Below are positions 1-5,676 of a stretch of DNA of 5,676 nt, piece after piece. The translations under genes were made by a program, and so were the position numbers. This stretch comes from Flavobacteriales bacterium (GTDB lineage: Bacteria > Bacteroidota > Bacteroidia > Flavobacteriales_D > Sanyastnellaceae): assembly GCA_947460525.1 (NCBI GenBank), contig CANHIV010000089.1:1-5676 (forward strand), in the 5' to 3' direction. The notes under the pieces were generated by a model. The model was not told where the DNA came from. It worked only from the letters and a program-made list of their open reading frames with translations, and did no database searches. How positions within the stretch are numbered: the stretch's first letter is position 1; the number at the start of each line of letters is the position of its first letter.

Positions 1-747
1 ATGATTCGTTCCTACCAAGGAATCAAAGTTTCAAAAGGTGATTCACAGCCGGTCAATGATGCACTGGTGGTTGAATCACCTTTTGCCATTTATATCAATG
101 GCGAACCCCTCACGGTGTCCATGCAAACACCAGGTCATGAGCATTTCTTAGGTCTTGGATTGCTCATTACGGAAGGGATTGTTTCAAGAAAAGAAGCGCA
201 AATCCCATTTCGTTTGGAACAAACGGAAACGGGTCCTAGCATTTATTTTGAAGTTTCATCTCCATCATCTATCAGCAACAAAAGATCATTATTGAGTGTT
301 TCATCATGTGGTATTTGTGGCAAAACAGCATTTGAATCCCCCAACGGCGAGGCTTTACAACCCTTGAAGCATCAATGGAATCTCAGCAAGATGTTTGATC
401 AAATGCGAGCGCTTCAAAGTGATTTTGACAAAAGTGGCGGACTTCATGCGGCAGCACTTTTTGATGAGGAAGAAAGCCTGATCAATTGTTTTGAAGACAT
501 TGGTAGACACAATGCAGTGGACAAATGCATTGGTCATTTTTATTACCATCAAACAAAAAGGGTACCTCAAATCATTCTCGTCAGTGGCCGTATTTCTTAT
601 GAAATCATCGCCAAGTGTTTCATGGCCAAAATCCCAGCCATTGCTGCAGTTTCCGCACCTAGTTCATTGGCTGTAGATTTTGCGAAAGAATGGGGAATTC
701 AGTTGTTTGGTTTTTGTAGAGAAAATAGAAATACCCAATATGCATAG
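1..747 (+). CDS. fdhD: Formate dehydrogenase accessory sulfurtransferase FdhD
   Basis: This is a cytoplasmic accessory protein. In the studied family (E. coli FdhD) it passes sulfur from the cysteine desulfurase IscS to the bis-MGD molybdenum cofactor, which formate dehydrogenase needs for activity. The family signature is clear: the CxxC pair at Cys103/Cys106 in SSCGICGK, the NGEPLTVSMQTPGH segment at 33-46, FDKSGGLHAAAL at 142-153, EDIGRHNAVDKCIG at 165-178, GRISYE at 196-201 and SAPSSLAVDFA at 218-228. At 248 residues it is slightly shorter than E. coli FdhD (about 277) but has all core blocks. The ATG is the first base of the window, so an upstream start cannot be excluded, although the protein begins where short family members do. 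No formate dehydrogenase or other molybdoenzyme gene is visible; one may lie upstream. The 3' end overlaps the next gene by 8 nt, suggesting co-transcription. The family assignment is very secure; the partner enzyme is unknown. Confidence 0.95.
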   Translation: MIRSYQGIKVSKGDSQPVNDALVVESPFAIYINGEPLTVSMQTPGHEHFLGLGLLITEGIVSRKEAQIPFRLEQTETGPSIYFEVSSPSSISNKRSLLSVSSCGICGKTAFESPNGEALQPLKHQWNLSKMFDQMRALQSDFDKSGGLHAAALFDEEESLINCFEDIGRHNAVDKCIGHFYYHQTKRVPQIILVSGRISYEIIAKCFMAKIPAIAAVSAPSSLAVDFAKEWGIQLFGFCRENRNTQYA

Positions 748-1783
748 CTCAATACGCATTGTTTTATTATTGCTTATATCCGTTCCGCAAGTTATGCGGG
801 CACAAGCGGGCAAGGATTCCATTCATTATGAGAACTTGGTTTTTGAGGGCGCTGGTATCCGAGGCTTGGCCTATTGTGGAGCTTTAATGGAAATGGACGA
901 TCGTCAATTGCTCCAAAAGATTCAACGTGTAGCGGGAACATCCTCAGGTGCAATAACGGCAGCACTTTTGGCTGTAGGTTACACACCCAAAGAAATTTTT
1001 GACTTGATTGGCAACACCAATTTCGCCAAATTCAATGACGGTGGTGGCTTCTTTATTGGCGGTACATTGCGCTTGTTTCGAAGAATGGGCTATTACAAAG
1101 GAAAAAGATTTACCCATTGGATGGAAGCGTGCATAGCCGAAAAAATGGGCACTTCCAACATTACATTTTTTGAGTTGCACCAACTTCACCTGTCCAATCC
1201 AAAATACAAAGAGCTGATTGTGACTGCCACGTGCATGAACCACCAGAAGGCGGAATATTTCAGCTATCTCAGTTATCCCAATATGCGGATAGTGGATGCT
1301 GTTCGCGCTTCTATGGCTGTTCCGTTGTATTTTGAACCTTTGGTCATCAATGACAATGGACAAGTGGTGGACGTGAAAAATTATGCTGATCATGACCATG
1401 TGCTATTGGATGGTGGCTTCCTTTCCAACTTTCCAATATGGGTTTTTGATGATTCCACAAAGTTTGACTGCTCATCCAATCAAACCATTGGATTTCGCAT
1501 TGACAGTGATTATCAAATTCAGGTAGACAGAACCAAAACCAAGCTGCCATTGTATTATACCGTGCATAGTACAACTGATTTGGTAGGTTCCGTGTATTAC
1601 ATCATGAAGGAAAACTTAAATCGTTTTATTCTTACACCCTACGATTGGAAAAGAACGGTAAGCATCAGTGATTGCAACATTGGCCCAAAAGTAAAACGCC
1701 TTTCCCCAGAGGAAAAGGCGTTGTTTATTAAAGCCGGAAGGGAAGGGCTTCGTCGTTATTTGGACGAGCCAGGATATCAATGA
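740..1783 (+). CDS. Exported patatin-like phospholipase
   Basis: This is a predicted acyl hydrolase of the patatin family, which cleaves fatty-acyl esters of phospholipids with a Ser-Asp dyad. Counting from the ATG at 740 (347 residues), the oxyanion-hole glycine motif is GAGIRG at 37-42, the nucleophile elbow is GTSSG at 66-70 with Ser68, and the catalytic Asp is probably Asp224 in LLDGGFLSNFP. The block VRASMAVPLYFEP (188-200) is also typical. Residues 1-23 look like a type I signal peptide: a short basic start, a Leu/Val core, and probable cleavage after AQA. The protein is therefore likely periplasmic or surface-exposed. It has no T9SS tail and no obvious C-terminal beta-barrel, unlike the larger PlpD-type patatins. 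An in-frame TTG at 680 would bury the signal peptide behind 20 residues encoded within fdhD, so the ATG at 740 is preferred. The start overlaps the fdhD end by 8 nt with no Shine-Dalgarno, suggesting translational coupling. The substrate is not predictable. Confidence 0.9.
   Translation: MHSSIRIVLLLLISVPQVMRAQAGKDSIHYENLVFEGAGIRGLAYCGALMEMDDRQLLQKIQRVAGTSSGAITAALLAVGYTPKEIFDLIGNTNFAKFNDGGGFFIGGTLRLFRRMGYYKGKRFTHWMEACIAEKMGTSNITFFELHQLHLSNPKYKELIVTATCMNHQKAEYFSYLSYPNMRIVDAVRASMAVPLYFEPLVINDNGQVVDVKNYADHDHVLLDGGFLSNFPIWVFDDSTKFDCSSNQTIGFRIDSDYQIQVDRTKTKLPLYYTVHSTTDLVGSVYYIMKENLNRFILTPYDWKRTVSISDCNIGPKVKRLSPEEKALFIKAGREGLRRYLDEPGYQ
1695..1722 (-). terminator. Terminator-like hairpin beyond the choice-of-anchor B gene
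   Basis: A 9-bp perfect inverted repeat (AACGCCTTT at 1695-1703, AAAGGCGTT at 1714-1722) can be lengthened by two C-G pairs (1704-1705 with 1711-1712) if one A is bulged. Read on the - strand, it lies about 55 nt past the stop of the minus-strand gene and is followed by TTTTAC and then another TTTT run, as in an intrinsic terminator. Read on the + strand, it is followed by TTGTTTATT, so it could act in both directions. It sits inside the last 30 codons of the patatin gene, in a segment (KRLSPEEKAL) whose protein sequence may by itself explain the bases. The U tracts are imperfect, hence moderate confidence. Confidence 0.4.
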
Positions 1784-3747
1784 CGAACCATCAATTTTTT
1801 AACTTGCGTACCATTTTTCACGAAGTACATGCCATCCGCCCAATTGGCCGTTGAAAGTTCTACTGGAGTTGAGCTGAAATGATTCAATTCGGCAACCTTT
1901 CTACCCATTGCATCTGTAATCTGAATCCATCCTTGCACACCTGAGATTTGAACATTCTCGATGGCAGGCTGGGGATAAATCAAAAGGCTTGTTGCTGTTG
2001 CATTTTCATTTAACCCTGTGCTCAACATATTAAAAGTTCCTTCATCTATCCATGAGGAGCCACAGCCATTCTTTGCTGACACTTTCCAATAATGCATGCC
2101 CGTTTGTGTCATCGCCAAATCGATGCTTGTTAATGATGTCGTTTGTGAAATGACATTTTGGGTGAAATCCAAATCTGTAGCAACGGTAATTTCATACTCA
2201 AGGGCACCAGGGGATGCGGTCCACGAAAATGGGACAGGATTAAATCCAATCACCTCAGTATTCCATGGAGAAATGATGGTGGGTTGAGCGGGGGCAGATG
2301 AGGTAGCAATTTCAACCACCAATTCTATGGTGTAGGCCTGGCCATTGGGCGAAATCAAATCCATTGGGAGGCGATGAATGCCTGCAGGAGCATTGGGCTG
2401 AACAGAAAAGTAAAAAGCGTAGCTGCCGGTATTGGTCAAAGTCATGGGTCCATCCATGATCAACCAATTGGGATTGTTCATGGAAACCTGAAGCGGAAAA
2501 TACAAATTGGTATTGATCTCCAATTGTGCATCAAAACTACCGTTCAAGCAAACTTCATATTGAGGTTGCCCCCATTGAAGAAAAGTGGGACGGGTAATAA
2601 AGAAACCATCGTACATGCTGGTGGCCAAATTGATTCCACTGGGCAAATATTGATAATTGCTCCAAGTACCAGAGAATTGAACAAAATCATTCATCGGTAC
2701 CAAATCAAAATAAGCCACTTCATTCAACAATCCCTCTGAAGTTTGAATCGCATCCAAAACTCGAACACCACTTCTGTAATTGCTTTCATAGGCAAACTGA
2801 TCCACCATGTACAAGTTGTGATCGATGGACGTGTTCTGAGATTCATGGAAGCCCATGTAACCAATGTTGTCCAGATCGTTCAAATCAAACAAATGCGTTC
2901 GGGTATTGTTGCCAAAATTCATCTCATCCAATTCATCATTGACCAAAAAGTAGCGCTTGTCTTTGGTGAACCACCCTTGATGAACATACCCCGTCTCATT
3001 GTACAAATAAGAATCCAACAATTGAACGTCATTGGTAGAGGTGGCGTTAACGATATAAAGTCCTGTATAACCATTGCACAAAACGATGATCAAATCGCCT
3101 TGGTGATTGACATCTGGACCACTATAGGTGGTGATAAATCCATCATGTGTATAGCCAGAATCCGCATAACCTCCAACAAAAACAGGATTCAAAGGATCAG
3201 CAATATTCAACAAATGAGGTCCGCCACTAAAAGTATTGGTTCCCATGGCACACAAAATGCCTGAAACGGGATCAATGTTCAATGTATGGCAATGTCCAAA
3301 TCCAGCATAATGCGCATCTTCATTGAAAACAACGGGGACATTGGTCAATGTATCCAATTGCAGAAGATTCATTACTTGCAAGCCGTGATTGCTCGATTCA
3401 CTCACGACAAACGCAAAATCTTGATAGGTCTCAATGTCTCTCCAAAGGCTGGAAACATCATGGGCAGGCAAGAGTCCCAAATAAATCGGATGGATGGGAT
3501 CTGAAATGTCCACGAAAGCGGTGCCATTGGAACAACCCACAAGCGCATACTCCTTTTTGGTTACAGGTGATACCCATCCCCAAATGTCATTGGTGTTGTC
3601 ACATCCTCCAATTTCAGCATTGGTCATGTGTGACAGCAAATCCATATTCAAACAAGGATACTCACCCGCCATCCCGTTTTCACATGGCGTTTGGGATATC
3701 GCGAAATGGCTGGTCAAAAACAGAATGGCTATAAATAGATTTTTCAT
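1777..3747 (-). CDS. Choice-of-anchor B family protein with T9SS sorting domain
   Basis: This is a secreted 656-residue protein of a family named for its variable C-terminal anchors; no enzymatic role is established as far as I know. Residues 1-18 form a signal peptide (cleavage before Gln19). Residues about 20-390 match the family, starting with the characteristic PCLNMDLLSH (31-40), and read as seven blade-like units with LVIVD-type strands such as GTAFVDISDP (75-84). Residues about 397-482 look like an Ig-like beta domain. Residues about 486-575 resemble a fibronectin-III-like domain (FSWTASPGALEYEITVATD, then HYWKVSAKNGCGSSW). Residues about 588-656 form a type A T9SS sorting domain: YPQPA at 591-595, a central ITDAMGRKV, and a GMYFVK...KKLMVRH end. 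In Bacteroidota such tails direct export across the outer membrane and attachment to, or release from, the surface. The start is the only ATG that gives a signal peptide. The gene is convergent with the patatin gene (7-nt overlap at 1777-1783) and divergent from the next gene. Confidence 0.9.
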   Translation of the reverse strand: MKNLFIAILFLTSHFAISQTPCENGMAGEYPCLNMDLLSHMTNAEIGGCDNTNDIWGWVSPVTKKEYALVGCSNGTAFVDISDPIHPIYLGLLPAHDVSSLWRDIETYQDFAFVVSESSNHGLQVMNLLQLDTLTNVPVVFNEDAHYAGFGHCHTLNIDPVSGILCAMGTNTFSGGPHLLNIADPLNPVFVGGYADSGYTHDGFITTYSGPDVNHQGDLIIVLCNGYTGLYIVNATSTNDVQLLDSYLYNETGYVHQGWFTKDKRYFLVNDELDEMNFGNNTRTHLFDLNDLDNIGYMGFHESQNTSIDHNLYMVDQFAYESNYRSGVRVLDAIQTSEGLLNEVAYFDLVPMNDFVQFSGTWSNYQYLPSGINLATSMYDGFFITRPTFLQWGQPQYEVCLNGSFDAQLEINTNLYFPLQVSMNNPNWLIMDGPMTLTNTGSYAFYFSVQPNAPAGIHRLPMDLISPNGQAYTIELVVEIATSSAPAQPTIISPWNTEVIGFNPVPFSWTASPGALEYEITVATDLDFTQNVISQTTSLTSIDLAMTQTGMHYWKVSAKNGCGSSWIDEGTFNMLSTGLNENATATSLLIYPQPAIENVQISGVQGWIQITDAMGRKVAELNHFSSTPVELSTANWADGMYFVKNGTQVKKLMVRH

Positions 3748-3751
3748 ATTT

Positions 3752-3759
3752 CAAATGTA
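3752..3759 (-). promoter_or_regulatory. Possible -7 box (TACATTTG) for the minus-strand gene
   Basis: On the - strand the sequence TACATTTG matches the Bacteroidota -7 consensus TAnnTTTG exactly. It ends only 4 nt before the ATG at 3747, so transcription would start at or even inside the start codon, giving a leaderless message at best. The nearest upstream TTG (3786-3784) is 24 nt away, longer than the usual spacing of about 19-21 nt. The sequence match is good but the geometry is poor, so this may be chance. Confidence 0.25.
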
Positions 3760-3788
3760 AGAGTAGAAAGGAATTACACGAGACAACT

Positions 3789-3820
3789 TTTGGTGAAAAT
3801 ATTGGTCTTCACTATTATTG
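3789..3820 (+). promoter_or_regulatory. Candidate Bacteroidota-type promoter for the small gene and adhesin
   Basis: TTTG at 3789-3792 fits the -33 element. After a 20-nt spacer, TATTATTG at 3813-3820 matches the -7 consensus TAnnTTTG in five of its six fixed positions. The spacing is within the usual 19-21 nt. Transcription would begin near 3825-3828, leaving a leader of roughly 8-10 nt before the ATG at 3835. The whole two-gene unit downstream would be under this promoter. Confidence 0.4.
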
Positions 3821-3834
3821 TAAAAATAATCGAT

Positions 3835-4212
3835 ATGAAAAAAATATTCTTGGGGATTGCATTGTTCACGATTTCAAATTGGGCAATGTCTCAATGCAGC
3901 GGCGTGATTTTAAAAGATGGCAACGCCTCTTTTAAAAAGTATACAGATGGCATGCAAGTGAATTTTGATTTCTGCGGTGAAAAGGGAGGCTTGGTGGCCA
4001 TTCTAGATAAAGCGGAAGAGATCAAGGATATTGCATATTTGACAGTGGAAAACGATCCATTAAATGGCGAGAAATACAACTGTGTTTTAACCATACGTGG
4101 TGAGGTAGATTACAATTATGCGATTAAATTGATGTCCGCATTGGGGATTAATTCAGTGACCAAGAATGGCAAAAAACTAGATTTGAACAATGCAGATGCT
4201 TGGTACAAATAA
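3835..4212 (+). CDS. Small exported protein of unknown function
   Basis: This is a 125-residue protein I do not recognise. The N-terminus MKKIFLGIALFTISNWAMSQ is a clear signal peptide, cleaved probably before Gln20 or Cys21, leaving about 105 residues. Export is well supported. Cys21 is not preceded by a convincing lipobox (AMSQC is weak), so a lipoprotein is possible but less likely. The mature part has three cysteines (21, 47, 83). By eye it alternates strand and helix: strand 40-47, helix about 51-65, strands about 67-72 and 80-90, helix about 94-103, strand about 106-115. This order (beta-alpha-beta-beta-alpha-beta) resembles a ferredoxin-like fold but has no CxxC metal site. This is inference only. 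The in-frame TTG at 3790 would extend the protein with a second hydrophobic stretch and overlap the promoter boxes, so the ATG at 3835 is preferred. The stop is 10 nt before the SprB-repeat gene with no terminator between, so the two are probably co-transcribed. Confidence 0.8.
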   Translation: MKKIFLGIALFTISNWAMSQCSGVILKDGNASFKKYTDGMQVNFDFCGEKGGLVAILDKAEEIKDIAYLTVENDPLNGEKYNCVLTIRGEVDYNYAIKLMSALGINSVTKNGKKLDLNNADAWYK

Positions 4213-4222
4213 ATTTTTCAAT

Positions 4223-5676
4223 ATGAAAAAATGGGGAATAGGGCTCTGTGTAGCCCTTTCTACTTTTAGTGGGTGGACACAATCTGTAGATGCAGGTGAT
4301 GACATTTTTCAATGTTCGGGTCCAGTTATTTTAAATGCAACAGTAGATGGAGTTACGTCTTCCAACAACTACACCGTAGAACAGTTGCCCAGCTTTGCTC
4401 CAGAGGCCATTGGCGGAACGGGGGTCACGCTTGGTGATGATGCGGTATCAGCTTCTTTCCCGATTGGATTCTCATTTTGCTATTACAACAACACCTACAC
4501 CAATTTCTGGATAGGTTCCAATGGATGGGTTTCATTTTCTGGTGGACAGCCCACGAGTTATGTTTCCGCTTCCATCCCTAGTTCAGCAACCAATGTTCCC
4601 AAGAATTGCATTTTTGGACCATGGCAAGACTGGCATCCAGGTACAGGAGGTCAAGGACCTTATATAAAGTACCAAACCATTGGAGTTGCACCGAATAGAA
4701 AATTGGTGGTGACCTTTGATCAGATTCCAATGTTCTCCTGCACATCAACCAAAGGCAAATTCCAAATTGTCTTGCATGAAACCAGCAACATCATTGAAAA
4801 CCATTTGTGGACCAAACCTTCTTGCGGCACTTGGCCTGGAGGAAGTCCCAATTTCTCTGTTCAAGGGATTCACAATGCCAATGGTACGGCAGCGGTAACT
4901 GCTCCTGGTCGCAACAGTTCTTCTTGGACTGCCAACAATGAATCTTGGAGATATACACCTGCCGGATCTCCTCCAATTGTTTGGACCAATCAAGCGGGTC
5001 AGCAAGTGGGAACCGGTCCTTCCATTACTATCAACACGCCTGTCTCAGGCGACTTTACAGCAACTGCTGCAGTTTGTGGCGGTGCTACCTATTCAGATGT
5101 GGTTCACGTTGAGCTTACAGGTGTTGCCATCAATACCACCGCAACCATTGCAGGTATTCAACCTTCAGGCTGCGGCAATGGTGCAGGTTCCATTTCTTTG
5201 GTAGTCAACAATGGTATCGGACCTTTTGATTATGAATGGACACAATTGCCCACTTTAAATAGTCCAAATGCCACTGGCTTGAATGATGGAAATTATCAAG
5301 TAACGGTCATCGATTTGGGCTCTGGATGTGAGGTTTCAGGCGCATTCAATGTTCCGCAAGAGAATACGTTGAACGTTTCAGCCTCTGTAGTCAATGTGAC
5401 TTGTCCAGGTTCTTCCAATGGACAAGCGGCCGCAATTGTAAACGGAAATATCGGAACCGTGACCTATGAGTGGTCAGGTACTTCTCAAACTTCTCAAATC
5501 GTTTCAGGCCTCTCTGCAGGGGTATATCAATTGATGGTGCAAGATGCTGCGGGATGTTATGACTCTATCAACGTAACCATCAACGAGCCTCCAGCGATTA
5601 TCATCAACGTACTCAATATGGAGGACAATGCATGTAATGGTGGAGCAGCTGGTGTTATTGATGTGCAAGCTTCAGG
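4223..5676 (+). CDS. Large SprB-repeat surface protein, N-terminal part (runs off the window)
   Basis: The frame from the ATG at 4223 is open for 484 codons to the window end, with no stop seen. Residues 1-19 are a signal peptide (probable cleavage near Gln20). Residues about 20-245 form a beta-rich module with aromatic-rich landmarks: FPIGFSFCYYNN (79-90), FWIGSNGWVSF (95-105), FGPWQDWHP (131-139), FQIVLHETSNIIENHL (180-195) and VQGIHNANGT (213-222). I associate such modules with large Bacteroidota gliding/T9SS-type proteins but cannot name the domain. Residues about 246-300 look Ig/PKD-like. From residue 306, 76-residue SprB-type repeats begin: two complete and one cut off. SprB is the mobile gliding adhesin of Flavobacterium johnsoniae, and its repeats occur in many Bacteroidota surface proteins. 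The missing C-terminus would be expected to hold more repeats and a T9SS or gliding-motility-associated sorting domain. Adhesion is likely; a gliding role is not shown. No Shine-Dalgarno precedes the start, which follows an A/T-rich run typical of the phylum. Confidence 0.88.
   Translation, partial: MKKWGIGLCVALSTFSGWTQSVDAGDDIFQCSGPVILNATVDGVTSSNNYTVEQLPSFAPEAIGGTGVTLGDDAVSASFPIGFSFCYYNNTYTNFWIGSNGWVSFSGGQPTSYVSASIPSSATNVPKNCIFGPWQDWHPGTGGQGPYIKYQTIGVAPNRKLVVTFDQIPMFSCTSTKGKFQIVLHETSNIIENHLWTKPSCGTWPGGSPNFSVQGIHNANGTAAVTAPGRNSSSWTANNESWRYTPAGSPPIVWTNQAGQQVGTGPSITINTPVSGDFTATAAVCGGATYSDVVHVELTGVAINTTATIAGIQPSGCGNGAGSISLVVNNGIGPFDYEWTQLPTLNSPNATGLNDGNYQVTVIDLGSGCEVSGAFNVPQENTLNVSASVVNVTCPGSSNGQAAAIVNGNIGTVTYEWSGTSQTSQIVSGLSAGVYQLMVQDAAGCYDSINVTINEPPAIIINVLNMEDNACNGGAAGVIDVQAS
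5138..5365 (+). repeat. SprB-type repeat 1 (protein-level)
   Basis: This covers residues 306-381 of the adhesin, 76 residues long. It shows the typical layout: Cys317 followed by a Gly-rich turn, YEW at 337-339, a GLNDGNYQVTVID segment (352-364), Cys369 and a closing NVPQEN. The two cysteines could form an intradomain disulfide, as inferred from their constant placement in each unit. The DNA is diverged from repeat 2, so this is an old protein repeat rather than a recent duplication. Confidence 0.85.
5366..5593 (+). repeat. SprB-type repeat 2 (protein-level)
   Basis: This covers residues 382-457, again exactly 76 residues and directly abutting repeat 1. The landmarks are Cys394, YEW at 415-417, GLSAGVYQLMVQD (429-441), Cys445 and a closing NEPP. 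The first cysteines of successive repeats are 77 residues apart (317, 394, 471). Confidence 0.87.
5594..5676 (+). repeat. SprB-type repeat 3, truncated by window end
   Basis: Residues 458-484 restart the pattern, with Cys471 followed by NGGAAGVIDVQAS. This matches the first strand and Gly-rich turn of the two preceding units. The rest lies outside the window, so the total number of repeats is unknown. Confidence 0.75.

Larger units (their letters stand above)
3748..3834. promoter_or_regulatory. Divergent intergenic promoter region
   Basis: This 87-nt A/T-rich gap is the only sizeable non-coding stretch in the window. It separates the minus-strand choice-of-anchor B gene from the plus-strand two-gene unit and must hold start signals for both unless transcription enters from outside. 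Individual boxes are listed separately. No clear operator palindrome, riboswitch or small-RNA structure stands out. Confidence 0.6.

Noticed and set aside
680..739. Upstream TTG start for the patatin gene, extending it 20 residues into fdhD
   Set aside because: It would place 20 extra residues before an evident signal peptide. The ATG at 740 gives a normal export signal and a typical short overlap.
944..1574. Minus-strand open frames of 75 and 151 codons inside the patatin gene
   Set aside because: They are antisense shadows of a well-conserved patatin frame. Their translations are His/Phe/Cys-rich and match nothing recognisable.
2096..3734. Several open frames of 60-173 codons on the + strand inside the choice-of-anchor B gene
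   Set aside because: Their translations have no domain, no signal and unnatural composition. The minus-strand frame has a signal peptide, family motifs and a sorting domain across the same bases.
3790..3834. Upstream TTG start for the small secreted protein
   Set aside because: It adds a second hydrophobic stretch before a normal MKK-type signal peptide and would run through the candidate promoter boxes.
4213..4222. Terminator or separate promoter between the small gene and the adhesin
   Set aside because: Only 10 A/T-rich bases separate them, with no inverted repeat and no room for a promoter outside coding DNA.
4716..5204. Short open frames on both strands within the adhesin region
   Set aside because: The frame from 4223 is continuously open and carries clear repeat and signal-peptide features. 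The others are shadows of it.
5138..5676. Recent tandem DNA duplication or CRISPR-like array in the adhesin
   Set aside because: The units match only at protein level. There is no constant short repeat with spacers and no near-identical DNA copies.

Overview
The window reads as a piece of a Bacteroidota chromosome, most likely a Flavobacteriales-type marine or gliding lineage. The evidence is indirect but consistent. One protein ends in a type IX secretion (T9SS) sorting domain, another carries SprB-type adhesin repeats, and the start codons follow A/T-rich stretches with no clear Shine-Dalgarno sequence. The intergenic region holds boxes resembling the Bacteroidota -33/-7 promoter. I cannot name a genus from this sequence.

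Layout. (1) Positions 1-1783, + strand: fdhD, the sulfurtransferase that activates formate dehydrogenase, overlaps by 8 nt with a gene for an exported patatin-like phospholipase. (2) Positions 1777-3747, - strand: a 656-residue secreted protein of the choice-of-anchor B family, with a predicted seven-bladed propeller, an Ig-like segment, a fibronectin-III-like segment and a T9SS C-terminal sorting domain. Its stop codon overlaps the end of the patatin gene, and a terminator-like hairpin lies just beyond it, inside the patatin gene. (3) Positions 3748-3834: the only sizeable intergenic gap, a divergent promoter region. (4) Positions 3835-5676, + strand: a two-gene unit. A 125-residue exported protein of unknown function is followed after 10 nt by the N-terminal 484 residues of a large SprB-repeat surface protein that runs off the window.

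Four of the five genes encode proteins with N-terminal signal peptides, so this is mostly a cell-envelope or surface region. FdhD is the cytoplasmic exception. Nothing in the sequence ties the genes into one pathway, apart from the overlap of fdhD with the patatin gene and the tight spacing of the small gene with the adhesin. I see no RNA genes, CRISPR array, insertion sequence, phage gene or toxin-antitoxin pair, and no clear sign of an undescribed defence or mobile system. The points most worth a second look are the propeller with polar/His residues at the same place in each blade, the small secreted partner of the adhesin, and the compact tail-to-tail gene junction.
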